This document shows positions 1 to 10,152 of a DNA stretch of 64,000 nucleotides, in pieces. Position 1 is the first letter of the stretch; each line of letters starts with the position of its first letter. The stretch lies in NCBI GenBank assembly GCA_019916065.1, contig CM034236.1, forward strand, positions 19,584,805-19,648,804, read 5' to 3'. Both the position numbers and the translations under genes were made by a program. The notes below the pieces were generated by a model, which saw only the letters and a program-made list of their open reading frames with translations, made no database searches and was not told the DNA's origin. The stretch is from Vitellaria paradoxa. Lineage: Eukaryota > Streptophyta > Magnoliopsida > Ericales > Sapotaceae.

Positions 1-791
1 TTTATACAATTAATTTAGAAATTATTACCAAATCTTATATCATACTATTCACATTCACCATTTTACTTTGTTCTAAATTCTAATTTTAAATTTAAATTGG
101 TCAGGTTGACCATATATTTATATAATAAAGAAGTTCAAAATTTAAATTTGAAATATTTTTAATCATTGTATTTGTTCAATAGGTAAGATTACTTTTTTTT
201 TTCTTTTTCCTACAATCTGGTTTTCTTTTCAGTCACTTCACATCTCTCTAACTCTTATAATTTTTTTTTGAAAACACTTTCTTTAATAAAAAATTTTAAA
301 TTAATATTTTTAAAAATTTGATAATATTTATAATAATTTTTAAAATTTTACAATCTTATTAAATACTATATGAATACTAAACGAAGTCAACTAAGATTTT
401 TTATTCAAAAATAAAAAGTTATTTGTTTTTTAAAATTTCTTAAAAATAAATGTTTAAATTAAAATTTTATTTAATATACAAAAAAATTAAAAATTTAAAT
501 GCATATACTTTTACCGTGTTCTTTGATATTTTCGTATTCAACATTAATTTATTAGTGATTTTTATTTTAAATGTTATTTTTTTAATTTTTCATGTAGATT
601 TTTTTTTATAAATTTATATTTGAGTTTTTTATAAATCAAATTATATTTACGTGCCTTTAGGTACAAGTAATTTCTTATGTATTAAAATTTTTTGAAATTT
701 TTAATAATTTTATTTTTCTCGATCAAAAAAGTGACCAAATATTAATTTAGTAGGTGAAGATAAAATTGTGATTCTAAAATAAAATTGTTCC
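1..791. other. AT-rich DNA without recognisable genes
   Basis: Very AT-rich sequence with many short A and T runs and no long reading frame. It ends where the degenerate left end of the CACTA-like element begins. I see no coding or structural feature in it. Confidence 0.6.
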
Positions 792-840
792 CACAAGCAC
801 CAATAAAGAGTTCTGGCAACCAAAATACTTGGTTGCGAAA
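792..840 (+). repeat. Degenerate left end of the CACTA element
   Basis: CACAAGCACC followed by TGGCAACCAAAATACTTGGT aligns with the inverted right end with a few substitutions and one indel. The first bases no longer read CACTA, so the exact terminus is uncertain. Confidence 0.45.
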
Positions 841-3401
841 TGTTTTATTTTCACAAATCCCTTCAATAAATTAAACCTTTTTGATTTTTTCATTTTCAAT
901 TCCTCTTCATTGTAGCCAGAGGAACCCTAACACTAGCGGTCGATCACCCGACAGTGGTGACTCAATCATCGTCTACCTATCATCGTCTTTAGAGAGGTTC
1001 GAATAAGCTCTACGTTGGTTTCACTGGCATTGGCTCGCTCTGGTAACCTCTTGACTTTCTAATCAATCACATTTCACTTCTTGATTTGTTTGTTCCTAGT
1101 TAAATTTGTAGTTTGGATGGCGTTTTGTGCTCACAAATATTTTGGTTTTTATCCAAATTCTGTATAAGTTAGATAAACCCTAGCTTTGTTTTGGCCAGAG
1201 GGGTAAATGTTTTTCAATATTTTTGAGGGAAGAACTGGGCAAGGATGCGTAGTATGTTTATTTTGGTAGTTAATCTAGAATCCTTATTTCAAGCCCTAGT
1301 TGAATTTACACGTGACATCAATTTGTAGTTCTATACTTTTTTTTTTTTGTTTTTAACATACAAATGAATATCCAGTCCCATTTTAAGGTTGATTGCCTTT
1401 TTGTCTTTAGCTTTTCACTATCCAACCCAGGAAATACCTTTTATGAGTGGGGTCAGTTTCCTTGATCAGTCTGATATATATATATCCTTGTGTTTGTTGT
1501 TTTATATGTATAGAGTCAATCCTGATTTTGGCTACTTTACATAGAATTCCACAAAGTGTGAAAGGTATACACACAATTTTCTTTTTATGGAGCCCACTAA
1601 ATCTGTAAAATAATTAACCATTACAGTGCTTTAATAGTCAGCACTAGAGAGTTTTCTTTTCATCTTTAAAGTCAAGAGGAATAGCATAGAAAATTCTAAA
1701 GCCACCTTCACTTTTTCTTTATGGTTTGGCCCCAGTATTGGCATGTTATGGTTCAGGAAGGTCCTTTCCATTGGTTTTTCATGAACTTGCCATAAGGCTT
1801 TTGTGACTCTCTTATTGTTATTCGTTTCTCCCCCTACTATCACTCAAGTATCCCAACACAATCAAATATGCAAAATACATGCTACCAACCAATATTAACA
1901 TGTTTAAGTGGTACAATGAATTAAAATCCGAGACTACAACTAAGATGGAAGCAAAAGGCAAACAGAAGGTTGGCTAAAAAAATTCTCACATGCACAAATG
2001 ACAATAATCTTGAAGAAAGGGTTTACATTTTACACTTTGAAACAATTAACAAAAAGGTTGATTATCAACCGAATAGACATGAAAAACCCAACACTTAACA
2101 AGGGCGTTCATTTGGTACATAAAGAAGATTGTTAGTATATTCGGAATGACAATAATTCCTTGCTAGAAAGCAGTCATTTCATTGTCCGGCACTTGCTCAT
2201 ACAAGCTTTCGTGGAAAATCCTCAGAGGGTCTCTTTGGAAATAAAAAACTTAACCAATGCACGATTGAATGATAGTGACACTTATTTAATTCCAAGTCTT
2301 ATCATTGGAATGAATTAGGATAGTCACACTTATTTAATTATATATTAATATAAAACCGATTTTTGGCAGAATAATTCCATGTCTCCAAAAACTTCCCCAC
2401 ATCACTTCTATGGGAGTATTTTAAATAGAAGATGAAAAGAGTAGTTACTTGTAAGCCATTTCCAAGAGGGTTTGTCACATGGTTCCTAGAAGAAATGTAT
2501 TCTCCTTTCGTTAATCTCTATCTTCCCATGGATGGGTTAATAATTATTTCCAAAAGATATATTAAGTTTGCTTGAGCTTCTATCTTTTCATGGTCTAAGG
2601 TTACCTCAATTCCATCATAAGATCATGCTTTGCTGTTTTGAGAACCTGGTAATTACCGCCACCCGAAAAAGAACCTTCCCAAGTGCTCCTATATGTTACC
2701 AAAAATTTCCTTCTCAAACTACACATAATGAAAACAGCCCCCCTCACCTTCAAACAAGCGTTTCCTATCATCAAAATTTTTTATCACATGAATTTTAACT
2801 CCTGCTTTAATAAAATGTCCACAGATATAAGTTGTAATTATGAAACGTTTTCTACCAGTGCAAGGTAAGAATTTACCTCTATTCCAATCAATTATAATTT
2901 CAAAAAAACCATATAACTTGCAGCAATAAGCACTCCACCATTTCTCACTTTTCACCTCTTGCTTGTTCGATTACCTCTCTCTTTCTCTCTCTCTCTCTGC
3001 TTGACGGTGACGGTTCTTGGTGCTCCAGAAGATCTAGGGAACAACATATTTGTGGTAAAGCTGATGTGAACAAAATGTTGGAAAATTTGAAGTACTATGA
3101 AGGAAGTTGAAATATTAATTATTTGGCAAGATTCTACTTAGCATTTTGTGGTAAAGCTGATGCAAAGCAAATGCAAGGAAATTTAGCAAGAATTTTGGTG
3201 ATTAGAATTAAACAAAGAGATGGATGATATGATAACAGACATTCTCCACCTAGCTTCAAGGTTCTTTTTAAAAGATCTCAACAACTTCACTCTTCCGTCA
3301 CCATTTGTTCCACCCTCCTTCCTGTTGTTCTCTACCCCTAACACAAACAAGCCCATTTACCCATCCCTCCTTATCTTTGCCCTGTTGCAACTACGTTCAT
3401 T
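841..3401 (+). other. CACTA interior, 5' part, no readable exon
   Basis: About 2.5 kb between the left end and the first readable transposase exon. The 900-1050 part is richer in GC (…GAGGAACCCTAACACTAGCG) and could be a leader or first exon remnant, but no frame stays open. A CT-rich run lies at 2970-2998. A short direct repeat (TGTGGTAAAGCTGATG) occurs near 3051 and again near 3146. Nothing here is recognisable as a TnpD-type transposase. Confidence 0.4.
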
Positions 3402-5082
3402 AGAAAAAATGCTTGTAAGATTGCTAATTAGCTTGGTGTCCATATTCGTCTTAAGGCACCATTACAGGGTATTAATACTTGGAGCCAAATTGATATGGGC
3501 ACTAAGGAATCCATCCTTCAGAATGTGTTGGTAATGTATTCTTTCAACTATGTACTTCTATTTGGGGATGTATCCATCTTTGTGTTTTTGATTTTTATGA
3601 AATAATTACATATGCTATCGTGCAGCAAATGTTTGAAATTAAGGACTTCTCTGAGAAGTATGTTCAAGAGGCCATCAATAAAAAGTACTATTCTATATAT
3701 AAGGATTGGCAAAGCAAATGAAAGCAACATTACTTGCAGTTGCTAAAAGATGAAAAAGACCATATGAGAATGCCTCAGACCTCGCAAGACAGGATGACTG
3801 GAAGTATATGATCAATATTGTTTGGGCTTCTGAGCAACATCAGGTAATTTAATAGTAGCCCATTTTGAATTCCAAATAAGAGTTTAAATTATTTGAGGTT
3901 TACTAATTAATTTATTTTTTAAGAAATGAGCGACCCAAGAAAAGATTAACCACGCTTAGTTGCCTTATAATCGCACGTCTGGATCCCAATCATTCCTGGT
4001 GAAATTATCCCTTCAGGTAATATGTTAGTCTTTAACTAATTTTGATATTGTATATATTACTCCTTAAATTGATAATCCCTAAATTAACAAGTTGCAATAT
4101 CAAGTCCAAAAAAAGCAATCTTTTTGGACATAGCTATCATTGAACACAAAGAATAGAAAACAAAACACAAGAGGTTATATTGAATTGTATAGTTTCTTCA
4201 TGTTGTTCACACCTTATATGAAATGAAAATATACATTGAAGCTTTAGGGACTATCCAAGGACAAAAGGGAATAGGCACTCCTTATATTAAAACTTTTCTT
4301 CCTATTGCTTTTTTGTAAGACTAATAGTATGACTTAAGTTCTTCCTATAGACTTTAATTTGCTATTAGTTAGGTTATTTAGAATAATGATTGAGCTGGAC
4401 TCTTTGTTGTCCATTAATTGATTTGCCAATTATATCATGTAAAGTTATTTATCAAATCACATCTCTTATCTAGTCTAATTGCTAACTAACCTGAACGGTT
4501 ACTTTTTACATAGACTGACAAGCTTGGAGATAAGGGTCTCCCATTTTCTACCTTTTATAAAGACACTCACTGGATTAAGAAGAAAAATGACTACATTCAT
4601 AAAAAATGTCAAGAAAATTATGTATGTGCCAGTTGTAATTTTTTATGACTCTATTTTTTTATTTTATTCCTATTTAGATAGTTATAATAGTTTTTATATG
4701 TTTTAAATATGTATAGGATGAGATTGTTAGGCGTGAGAATGAGACAATGGAGTCAGGTGATCCACTTTATACACCAGAGCAGCTCTCCTAGATGATACTC
4801 AGAGAAAGATTTGGTTACTTGCTCAGATTTGAGAAGGGTCCAAAGCCATCATCCTCAACAAGATCTAATGCATCTTCTAAAGCTTGTTATGAGGAGATTG
4901 AAAAGCCTAAGGCACAAATTAATGAACAAAGTAAGGTCATCATTGAACAAAATGAGCAAACAATAAAAAATGAAGAGGATAGGAAGGCAAGAGAAGAGTA
5001 GTACTAAGAAAAACTTGATCAACTATTTGCAATGATGCGAGATAAATTTGGAGGAGATGGTTCGGGTGGGACATCGACATAA
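3402..5082 (+). pseudogene. Broken plant transposase_24 (Ptta/En/Spm) gene
   Basis: Five exon-like pieces with good splice borders (3402-3530, 3626-3843, 3924-4016, 4514-4621, 4717-5082) read as one protein of the plant transposase_24 family, the accessory protein of CACTA elements. Visible family signatures in order: LGVHIRLKAPLQGINTWS; KKYYSIYKDWQSK; DDWKYMINIVWASEQ; LPYNRTSGSQSF; FYKDTHWIKKKNDYIHKK; RERFGYLLRFEKGPKPSSS; then a charged, coiled-coil-like tail (EEIEKPKAQINEQSKVI) ending near 5082. Introns begin GT and end AG. Damage: an in-frame stop in exon 1, a frameshift and stops in exon 2, a stop in exon 3, and stops before the last 25 residues. It sits inside the CACTA ends in the same orientation as the right-hand repeat array, as expected for this family. 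Family assignment is by remembered consensus, not by a search. Confidence 0.65.
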
Positions 5083-6239
5083 GCAGGTAGGCTTCAATTT
5101 TTTTTTTAATATTTTCTGCCCCTGAGATTTTATATCTATGCTTAATTTGTTTGATAGCTTTGGGACTTATTATTAACTTTGGGAACATTGATTATTTGTT
5201 AAGTTAAATAATGGTATAATGGAATGAATATTCTCATTCTTTTATTTGAGTATGAAATTAAGTAATCTTCTCGAACTAGGTATTGCCATTTGATCAACAC
5301 TAGATCCTAATATATCTCCCATGAGCTGCTTATTATCTAGTATTGCCATTCTGATAGTGTTTTTGTTGCCTTATGGCCCCTTCAGCTGTTATTTTTGTTG
5401 TTATTTAGTTTTGTAGTGGATATTACATCTCTGTTGACAGTTGGTTGGGGGATTAAGACATCATTCAATTTTATACTTTTAGTTTTAAATAAATGGCCTT
5501 CTTGCCCCAATGGTAAAGTAGGTTAGAATGATATACCAATAATGAAGTAGAAAAAGGCACTAATAGAACGATATACCAACCTCTTGTTGATGTTATTTCC
5601 AATTTTCTATTATATAGTTGCATAGTAAAAATTAAAGAAAACTCTAAGGACAAAAATTGACACACCTAAACAAGTTCAATAGTATTATTATTGTGCATAA
5701 TTCTAACGGCTCCATGTCTCTCCTATGATATTTTCAATTTCATGACTCTTTCTACAAATGTGAACTTATGTGCATGCAATGGAACATTTTTTTATAATTT
5801 TGGAAACATTAACCAAATATTATTGTTTTTGAATGTCAGGTACGCATTATGTGTGGATTGTTTTGCAAAGGTGGTTTTTTCTTCATGGATGCTAGTGAGG
5901 CAAGGAAGTTTTATCAAAAATTTGGTTTTCCTTTTTTTTTTTTTTTTTTTGAGGAATTAATGATTTTCTCCACATGTAAGAACTAGTGTAAATGTGTCAA
6001 AAATGCATAAAGCATTATAATAATATCAATATTGAACTATGATACATTGGTTTTATATGACTTTTGGAGACCATATATTGTGCTTTTGTTAAAATTTTAT
6101 TTTTATGGTTCGTAATATAAAATTTGATGGTGGATGCTATTCTTTTGTCAATTTATATGGTTATTATAGGTGGATCTTTTATGTATTATTACGAGAAAAT
6201 AAATCAAGAAATGAAAATAATAATTATTGTTTTTTTAGT
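5083..6239 (+). other. CACTA interior downstream of the transposase remnant
   Basis: AT-rich DNA between the transposase remnant and the subterminal repeats. It contains a T tract at about 5931-5951 and only short random frames. It could include 3' untranslated sequence, but nothing proves this. Confidence 0.4.
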
Positions 6240-6869
6240 ACTATTGGTGACCAATTAGTCACTAAAAGTCTTATATTTGGTGACTAGTTGGTCGCTAAAG
6301 AAATGTCCTTTAGTGACCAACTGGTTGCTAAAAAGTATACTATGGGAGACTAGCTTTTAGTCGCTGAAAAAACTTTTTGCTGAAAAACTTTTTGCTGACC
6401 AAACTTTTGGTCACTAAAGGACATAGCTTTAGCGATCAACTGGTCACTAAAAAGTATACTATGGGTGACTAAGCTTTTAGTCGTTGAAAAAACCTTTTGT
6501 TGAAAAAACTTTTTGCCGACCAAACTTTTGGTCACTAAAGGATATACCTTTAGCAACCAACTGGTTGCTAAAAAGTATACTATGGGTGACTAAACTTTTA
6601 GTCGCTGAAAAAACTTTTTGTCAATCGAACTTTTGGTACCTTTAGCGACAAATTGGTCGTTAAAAGGTATATTATGGGCTACTAAACTTTTGGTCACGGA
6701 CAAGTATATTATGGGTGACTAAACTTTTGGTCACTGAAAAAAGACTTTTTGCCAACCAAACTTTTGGTTGCTAAAGGATATACCTTTAGCGACAAACTGG
6801 TCGCTAAAAGGTATATTATGGGCTACTAAACTTTTGGTCACTGAAAAAAACTTTTTACTGAATGCTTCT

Positions 6870-7168
6870 CAAATGTCTTTAAGAATTCTCTCCTTGATGT
6901 AAGGTACATGTGAGGGAAAGGAAGAAGTAAAGGGCTATGTCAGTTCATAGTTAAACTCCGAGAGGGGAGTCTTAATTCAACTCCGATCCTAGTTAGCCGA
7001 GTAGCTTGAAAGCAATCTACCTTTAGCTAATAGATAGATTAATTCTCCCTAATACGATTAGTTGGTTGAGCACCTTGTCCCCTATTCCTTCGATCGGAAA
7101 TAGCAACTTAACGTGTTTCCCCCTTCCTGGAGTATTCCCTCTCCCTCTTCATTTGTAGAATAATCTTC
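6870..7168. other. Unrelated block inside the subterminal array
   Basis: The repeat array stops after CTTTTTACTGAATGCTTCTC and resumes at ACTTTTGGTCGCTGAAAAAA. The roughly 300 bp between are less AT-rich than the surroundings (for example CTCCGAGAGGGGAGTC, CCTTCGATCGGAAATAGC, TTTCCCCCTTCCTGGAG) and contain no array motif. It looks like captured or inserted DNA of unknown source; I see no terminal repeats or target duplication. Confidence 0.45.
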
Positions 7169-7318
7169 CCTCCTATACTTTTGGTCGCTGAAAAAACTTT
7201 TTGCCGACCAAGCCTAAGTTTTGGTTGTTAATACTTTCCTCCACTAATGTTCTACAACCAAATGGCAACCAGGTTTGGGTTGGTTGCGAAAACCTTTAGT
7301 GACCGAAAAAAGGCTTTA

Positions 7319-7362
7319 TCGACCAAAGTTTTTGGTCGCCAAACATGTGCTGTGTTGTAGTG
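7319..7362 (-). repeat. Right terminal inverted repeat of the CACTA element
   Basis: Reads inward on the minus strand as CACTACAACACAGCACATG then TTTGGCGACCAAAAACTTTG. CACTACAA is the diagnostic CACTA terminus. TTA follows at 7363-7365. Confidence 0.75.
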
Positions 7363-8589
7363 TTATTATTTTAGCAACTAATTTTTGTAAAAACAACAAT
7401 TATTGGTTTCTGTTATGATTTTGAAATTTTAAAACCAAATTAACTGAATTAAAATACTTAATATTTAATTTATAATATACATAACTAATTGGTTCTTTCT
7501 TTTAATACACTTAGCTTTTGAAATTCCATGGCCTTTAAAATTCCAAAGAGCTTTTGAAATTCTGTGACTTGTAAAATTCCAAAGATAACTATTAAAGTAT
7601 TGTTGGATTGCTACTTCTTACTTATTCTTAGGTTTCAATAAATAATTATAGCATTAAATATACTTGGCTTTTGAAATCCCACGACTTGAATTTCTCATGA
7701 TTAAATATAGTAATCATTTCCTTTAATATACACATCACCTCTTCACTTTTCTTGAATTTTCCCCCAAAATTTGCTTGTTAAATATAGCAGGTCCTACATC
7801 TCATTTGATAAACAAGATTTGCCTCTTCAAGTTTTTATATTTTTTTAAGTTGTCGCTTCTACCAAAAATTAGGTAACATAAAGATGAAATATTTGTCAAA
7901 CTTCACAGAACATGCCCTTCACTGATAATATATCATAAACAATAATTTTTTTTAAGTGGTTACAGCCATTTTACATTTGCAAATCACTATATCTATTTCC
8001 CCTCTGCACCTAACAAAGTTTTTTTATTTAAAAATTATTTGGCAAGAAGCTTAACTGTATAATTGAATCGACCATAACCAAACCAAGATAATTCGATTCA
8101 GTTAATGTTTGGTTAGTATATATTATTTGGTCGGTTTGGTTATTATTTCTAATTTTTGAAAATATTCGGTTTGGTTATGAAAATTATAATTTTGAACTAT
8201 ACGGACCAATGCTCAACCCTAGTGTACAATAGAGTCCTAAGCTTAATAATTTGTTCATTTTGATTCTGAGATTTTTATTTTATAAATGATTATTGAACAT
8301 GCATTAATTATATAGTGGAATTATGAATGGCATGAAGGAATTTTTTATATCACTTGTTGAGAGTAGAGTATTGGAATAAATATTATTAGCATGTGTTGAT
8401 TCATAAAATAATATAATAAGATAATATATAATGATGATGAAATGAAATAGAATAATGAATACTGTTATTGATTTTGAAATTAATTTAGGATTTTAGAGGT
8501 ATTATTAAATAGAAAGTATACATACATATAATTTGAGAGCCACTAGACCTGTGCAAGGATTGATTTTTTTTTTCGTATCTAGTGGGCTA
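7363..8589. other. AT-rich DNA with a possible hAT-type remnant
   Basis: No gene. Between about 8060 and 8222 the sequence has the alternating CCGAATTGAACC-like style (GGTCGGTTTGGTTATTATTT) often seen in short plant hAT derivatives, and it ends in CTCAACCCTAG, which resembles an inverted hAT end. No matching left end or target duplication is seen, so this remains a guess. Confidence 0.3.
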
Positions 8590-8790
8590 ATAATCCATAA
8601 AATGTTGCAGATGCCTAAGGGTAATATATTTCTTTCCTAGGTATAGCTCAGGGATACAGATGCCTAAAGGTGATATACATTATTTATTTGACTATACTGA
8701 TGGATACAGATGCCTAAGAGTGGCATATTTTCTTGGCTGAGGTCTCGAATGCAGATATTGAAGAATGGTGTATTTTCAATTTGATATCAC
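8590..8790 (+). repeat. Imperfect tandem repeat around GATACAGATGCCTAA
   Basis: Three to four imperfect copies of a unit of about 55-60 bp built on ACAGATGCCTAAGGGTGATA (near 8607, 8655, 8703, with a weaker fourth). Such clusters are common in plant LTRs, but no LTR ends were identified around it. Confidence 0.55.
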
Positions 8791-9294
8791 GACTACAGTT
8801 CAGTCCTACATAGTATATATCCTACATGTGTGTGAGTTTAAATGTTAAATTTGATTACGGTAATGGAATGGTGATGGAAAATATGATTGAAAATTCTAAG
8901 TTATGCTAGATAATCAAATCAACCTACCACGCAAATAATCACAAACAATAATATAAAGGCAAAAATATAAAGAGACACAAGATTTAGTGAAGAAAAACCC
9001 AAATGGGGAAAAGCCCTCAAATTTTTCGCTAGATCACAAATAGGTTATCAAATTTCAACCTCTCCATCAGCTCAAACCCACGAGTTTATGTTGTTGATGC
9101 CTTTTATTCAAATCCATAATATACCCAAACCTTAGCAATAAGATGTCTTAGGCACCTACTAGCTCAAGATGCCTGCTAAGCGTACTTTGCTCTTACATTA
9201 TGTGTTTCATGCAATCACTACCCGATCTAATCTACTTTTAGTTTTAACATTATTAAAGTTAGATTTTTTTTTTCTTTTTTTTTTTTTTATTTTG
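8791..9294 (-). other. Possible reversed copia LTR fragment
   Basis: Around 8975-9100 the plus strand reads ACAAGATTTAGTGAAGAAAA, CCCAAATGGGGAAAAGCCCT and TCGCTAGATCACAAATAGG, which resembles the downstream part of some plant copia LTRs read backwards. There is no second copy in the window to confirm it. Confidence 0.3.
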
Positions 9295-10147
9295 AAGATA
9301 GTTGTTTGTCTATTTATCTTGATGGGAGGCTTTATGGTTATGGTAGTTTAAGACATGATTTATTTATTTTTTACATTGGATTTGGACATGAATTTTTATA
9401 ATAATTTAATTATTATTACATCTTTCTCTTCTGATATTGTATCTAATTTTGTTAAATGAAATGCTAGAATAGGGCACATAGGACAAGAAATGATGTCTAG
9501 ATGAGTTAGAGAATGGCTATTAAGCTTTTACATTAAATTAAGCCAATCTACCTGTGAGCTTTGTTTAGCTATAAAGTCATCTAGAGAGCCGTATTGTAAG
9601 GTTGCTAAGGCTATTCATCCTTTAGAGCTAGTCTATCTAGACATTTGGAGAACAATGAATGTTAATGCACAACATAGCACATCCAACTTTATTACTTTTA
9701 TAAATGACTTCTAATGTTTTGGCTTGGTATATCTGCTAGCTTACCGTTTAGAAGCTTTAGATTGTTTCAAACACTTCATAACTGAGGTTGAGATTCAGAA
9801 AGAGCAGAATTTAAAAGTTCTATGTACTGATAGGAGCTGAGAATATCTTTTTAATTAGTTTAGAGGATTATGTAGAAAAAAATGGGATACATAGACAATT
9901 GATAATTCTAAGCACTGTGCAACAAAATAGTGTCATAGAGGGACAAGATCATTCTTTTTTAGATATAGTTAGGTTGATAGTACAAGCAAACCTCTCGATA
10001 GGTTTTTGTGGATATGCTCTTTTAACTGCTGCTTACATACTTAATCGAGTGCCTTCAAAGTCAGTTCCCTCTACTCATATGAGTTATGGAATGACAAAAA
10101 GCCTAATTTATAAGGCTTATATCCATGGGGTTCTGTGAATTACATAC
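9295..10147 (+). pseudogene. Copia A: GAG-pre-integrase and integrase N-part
   Basis: With frame changes, the translation shows the pre-integrase motif (NARIGHIGQEMMSR; CELCLAIKSSREP), the integrase core start (HPLELVYLDIW…NFITFINDF), EALDCFKHFITEVEIQKEQN-like sequence, and the region before the catalytic Glu (QQNSVIEGQDHSFLDIVRLI…LLTAAYILNRVPSKSVPSTH). The plant copia motif around that Glu is altered here (…SVIEGQDHS). Stops and shifts occur throughout. It ends at the target duplication of the nested element; the next residues of the same domain resume at 14938. Confidence 0.75.
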
Positions 10148-10152
10148 ACAGC

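Larger units (their letters stand above)
792..7362 (+). mobile_element. Decayed CACTA (En/Spm) DNA transposon
   Basis: The right end reads, on the minus strand, CACTACAACACAGCACATG, which is the classic CACTA terminus. It is followed inward by GGCGACCAAAAACTTTGGTC. The left end is worn: CACAAGCACC at 792, then GGCAACCAAAATACTTGGTT, matching the right subterminal sequence with few changes. Inside is a broken transposase_24-type gene on the plus strand and, on the right, about 1.1 kb of subterminal repeats with the GGTCGCTAAA core. CACTA elements make 3-bp target duplications; TTA follows the right end, but the left flank does not match, so the left terminus is eroded or misplaced. I could not find the large TnpD-type (Transposase_21) gene, so the copy is non-autonomous or deleted. 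Confidence 0.62.
6240..7362 (+). repeat. Subterminal repeat array of the CACTA element
   Basis: Dozens of copies, in both orientations, of a motif close to TTTGGTCGCTAAA / TTTAGCGACC, embedded in a longer imperfect unit of about 110 bp (…CTTTTGGTCACTGAAAAAAC…TTTTTGCCGACCAAAC…AAAGGATATACCTTTAGCGA). In En/Spm elements such arrays near the ends are the binding sites of the TnpA-type protein. The array is interrupted by an unrelated block at about 6870-7168 and ends in the right terminal repeat. Confidence 0.7.

Noticed and set aside
7363..8222. A complete hAT element ending at CAACCCTAG
   Set aside because: No left end and no 8-bp duplication could be found, so only a possible remnant is listed.
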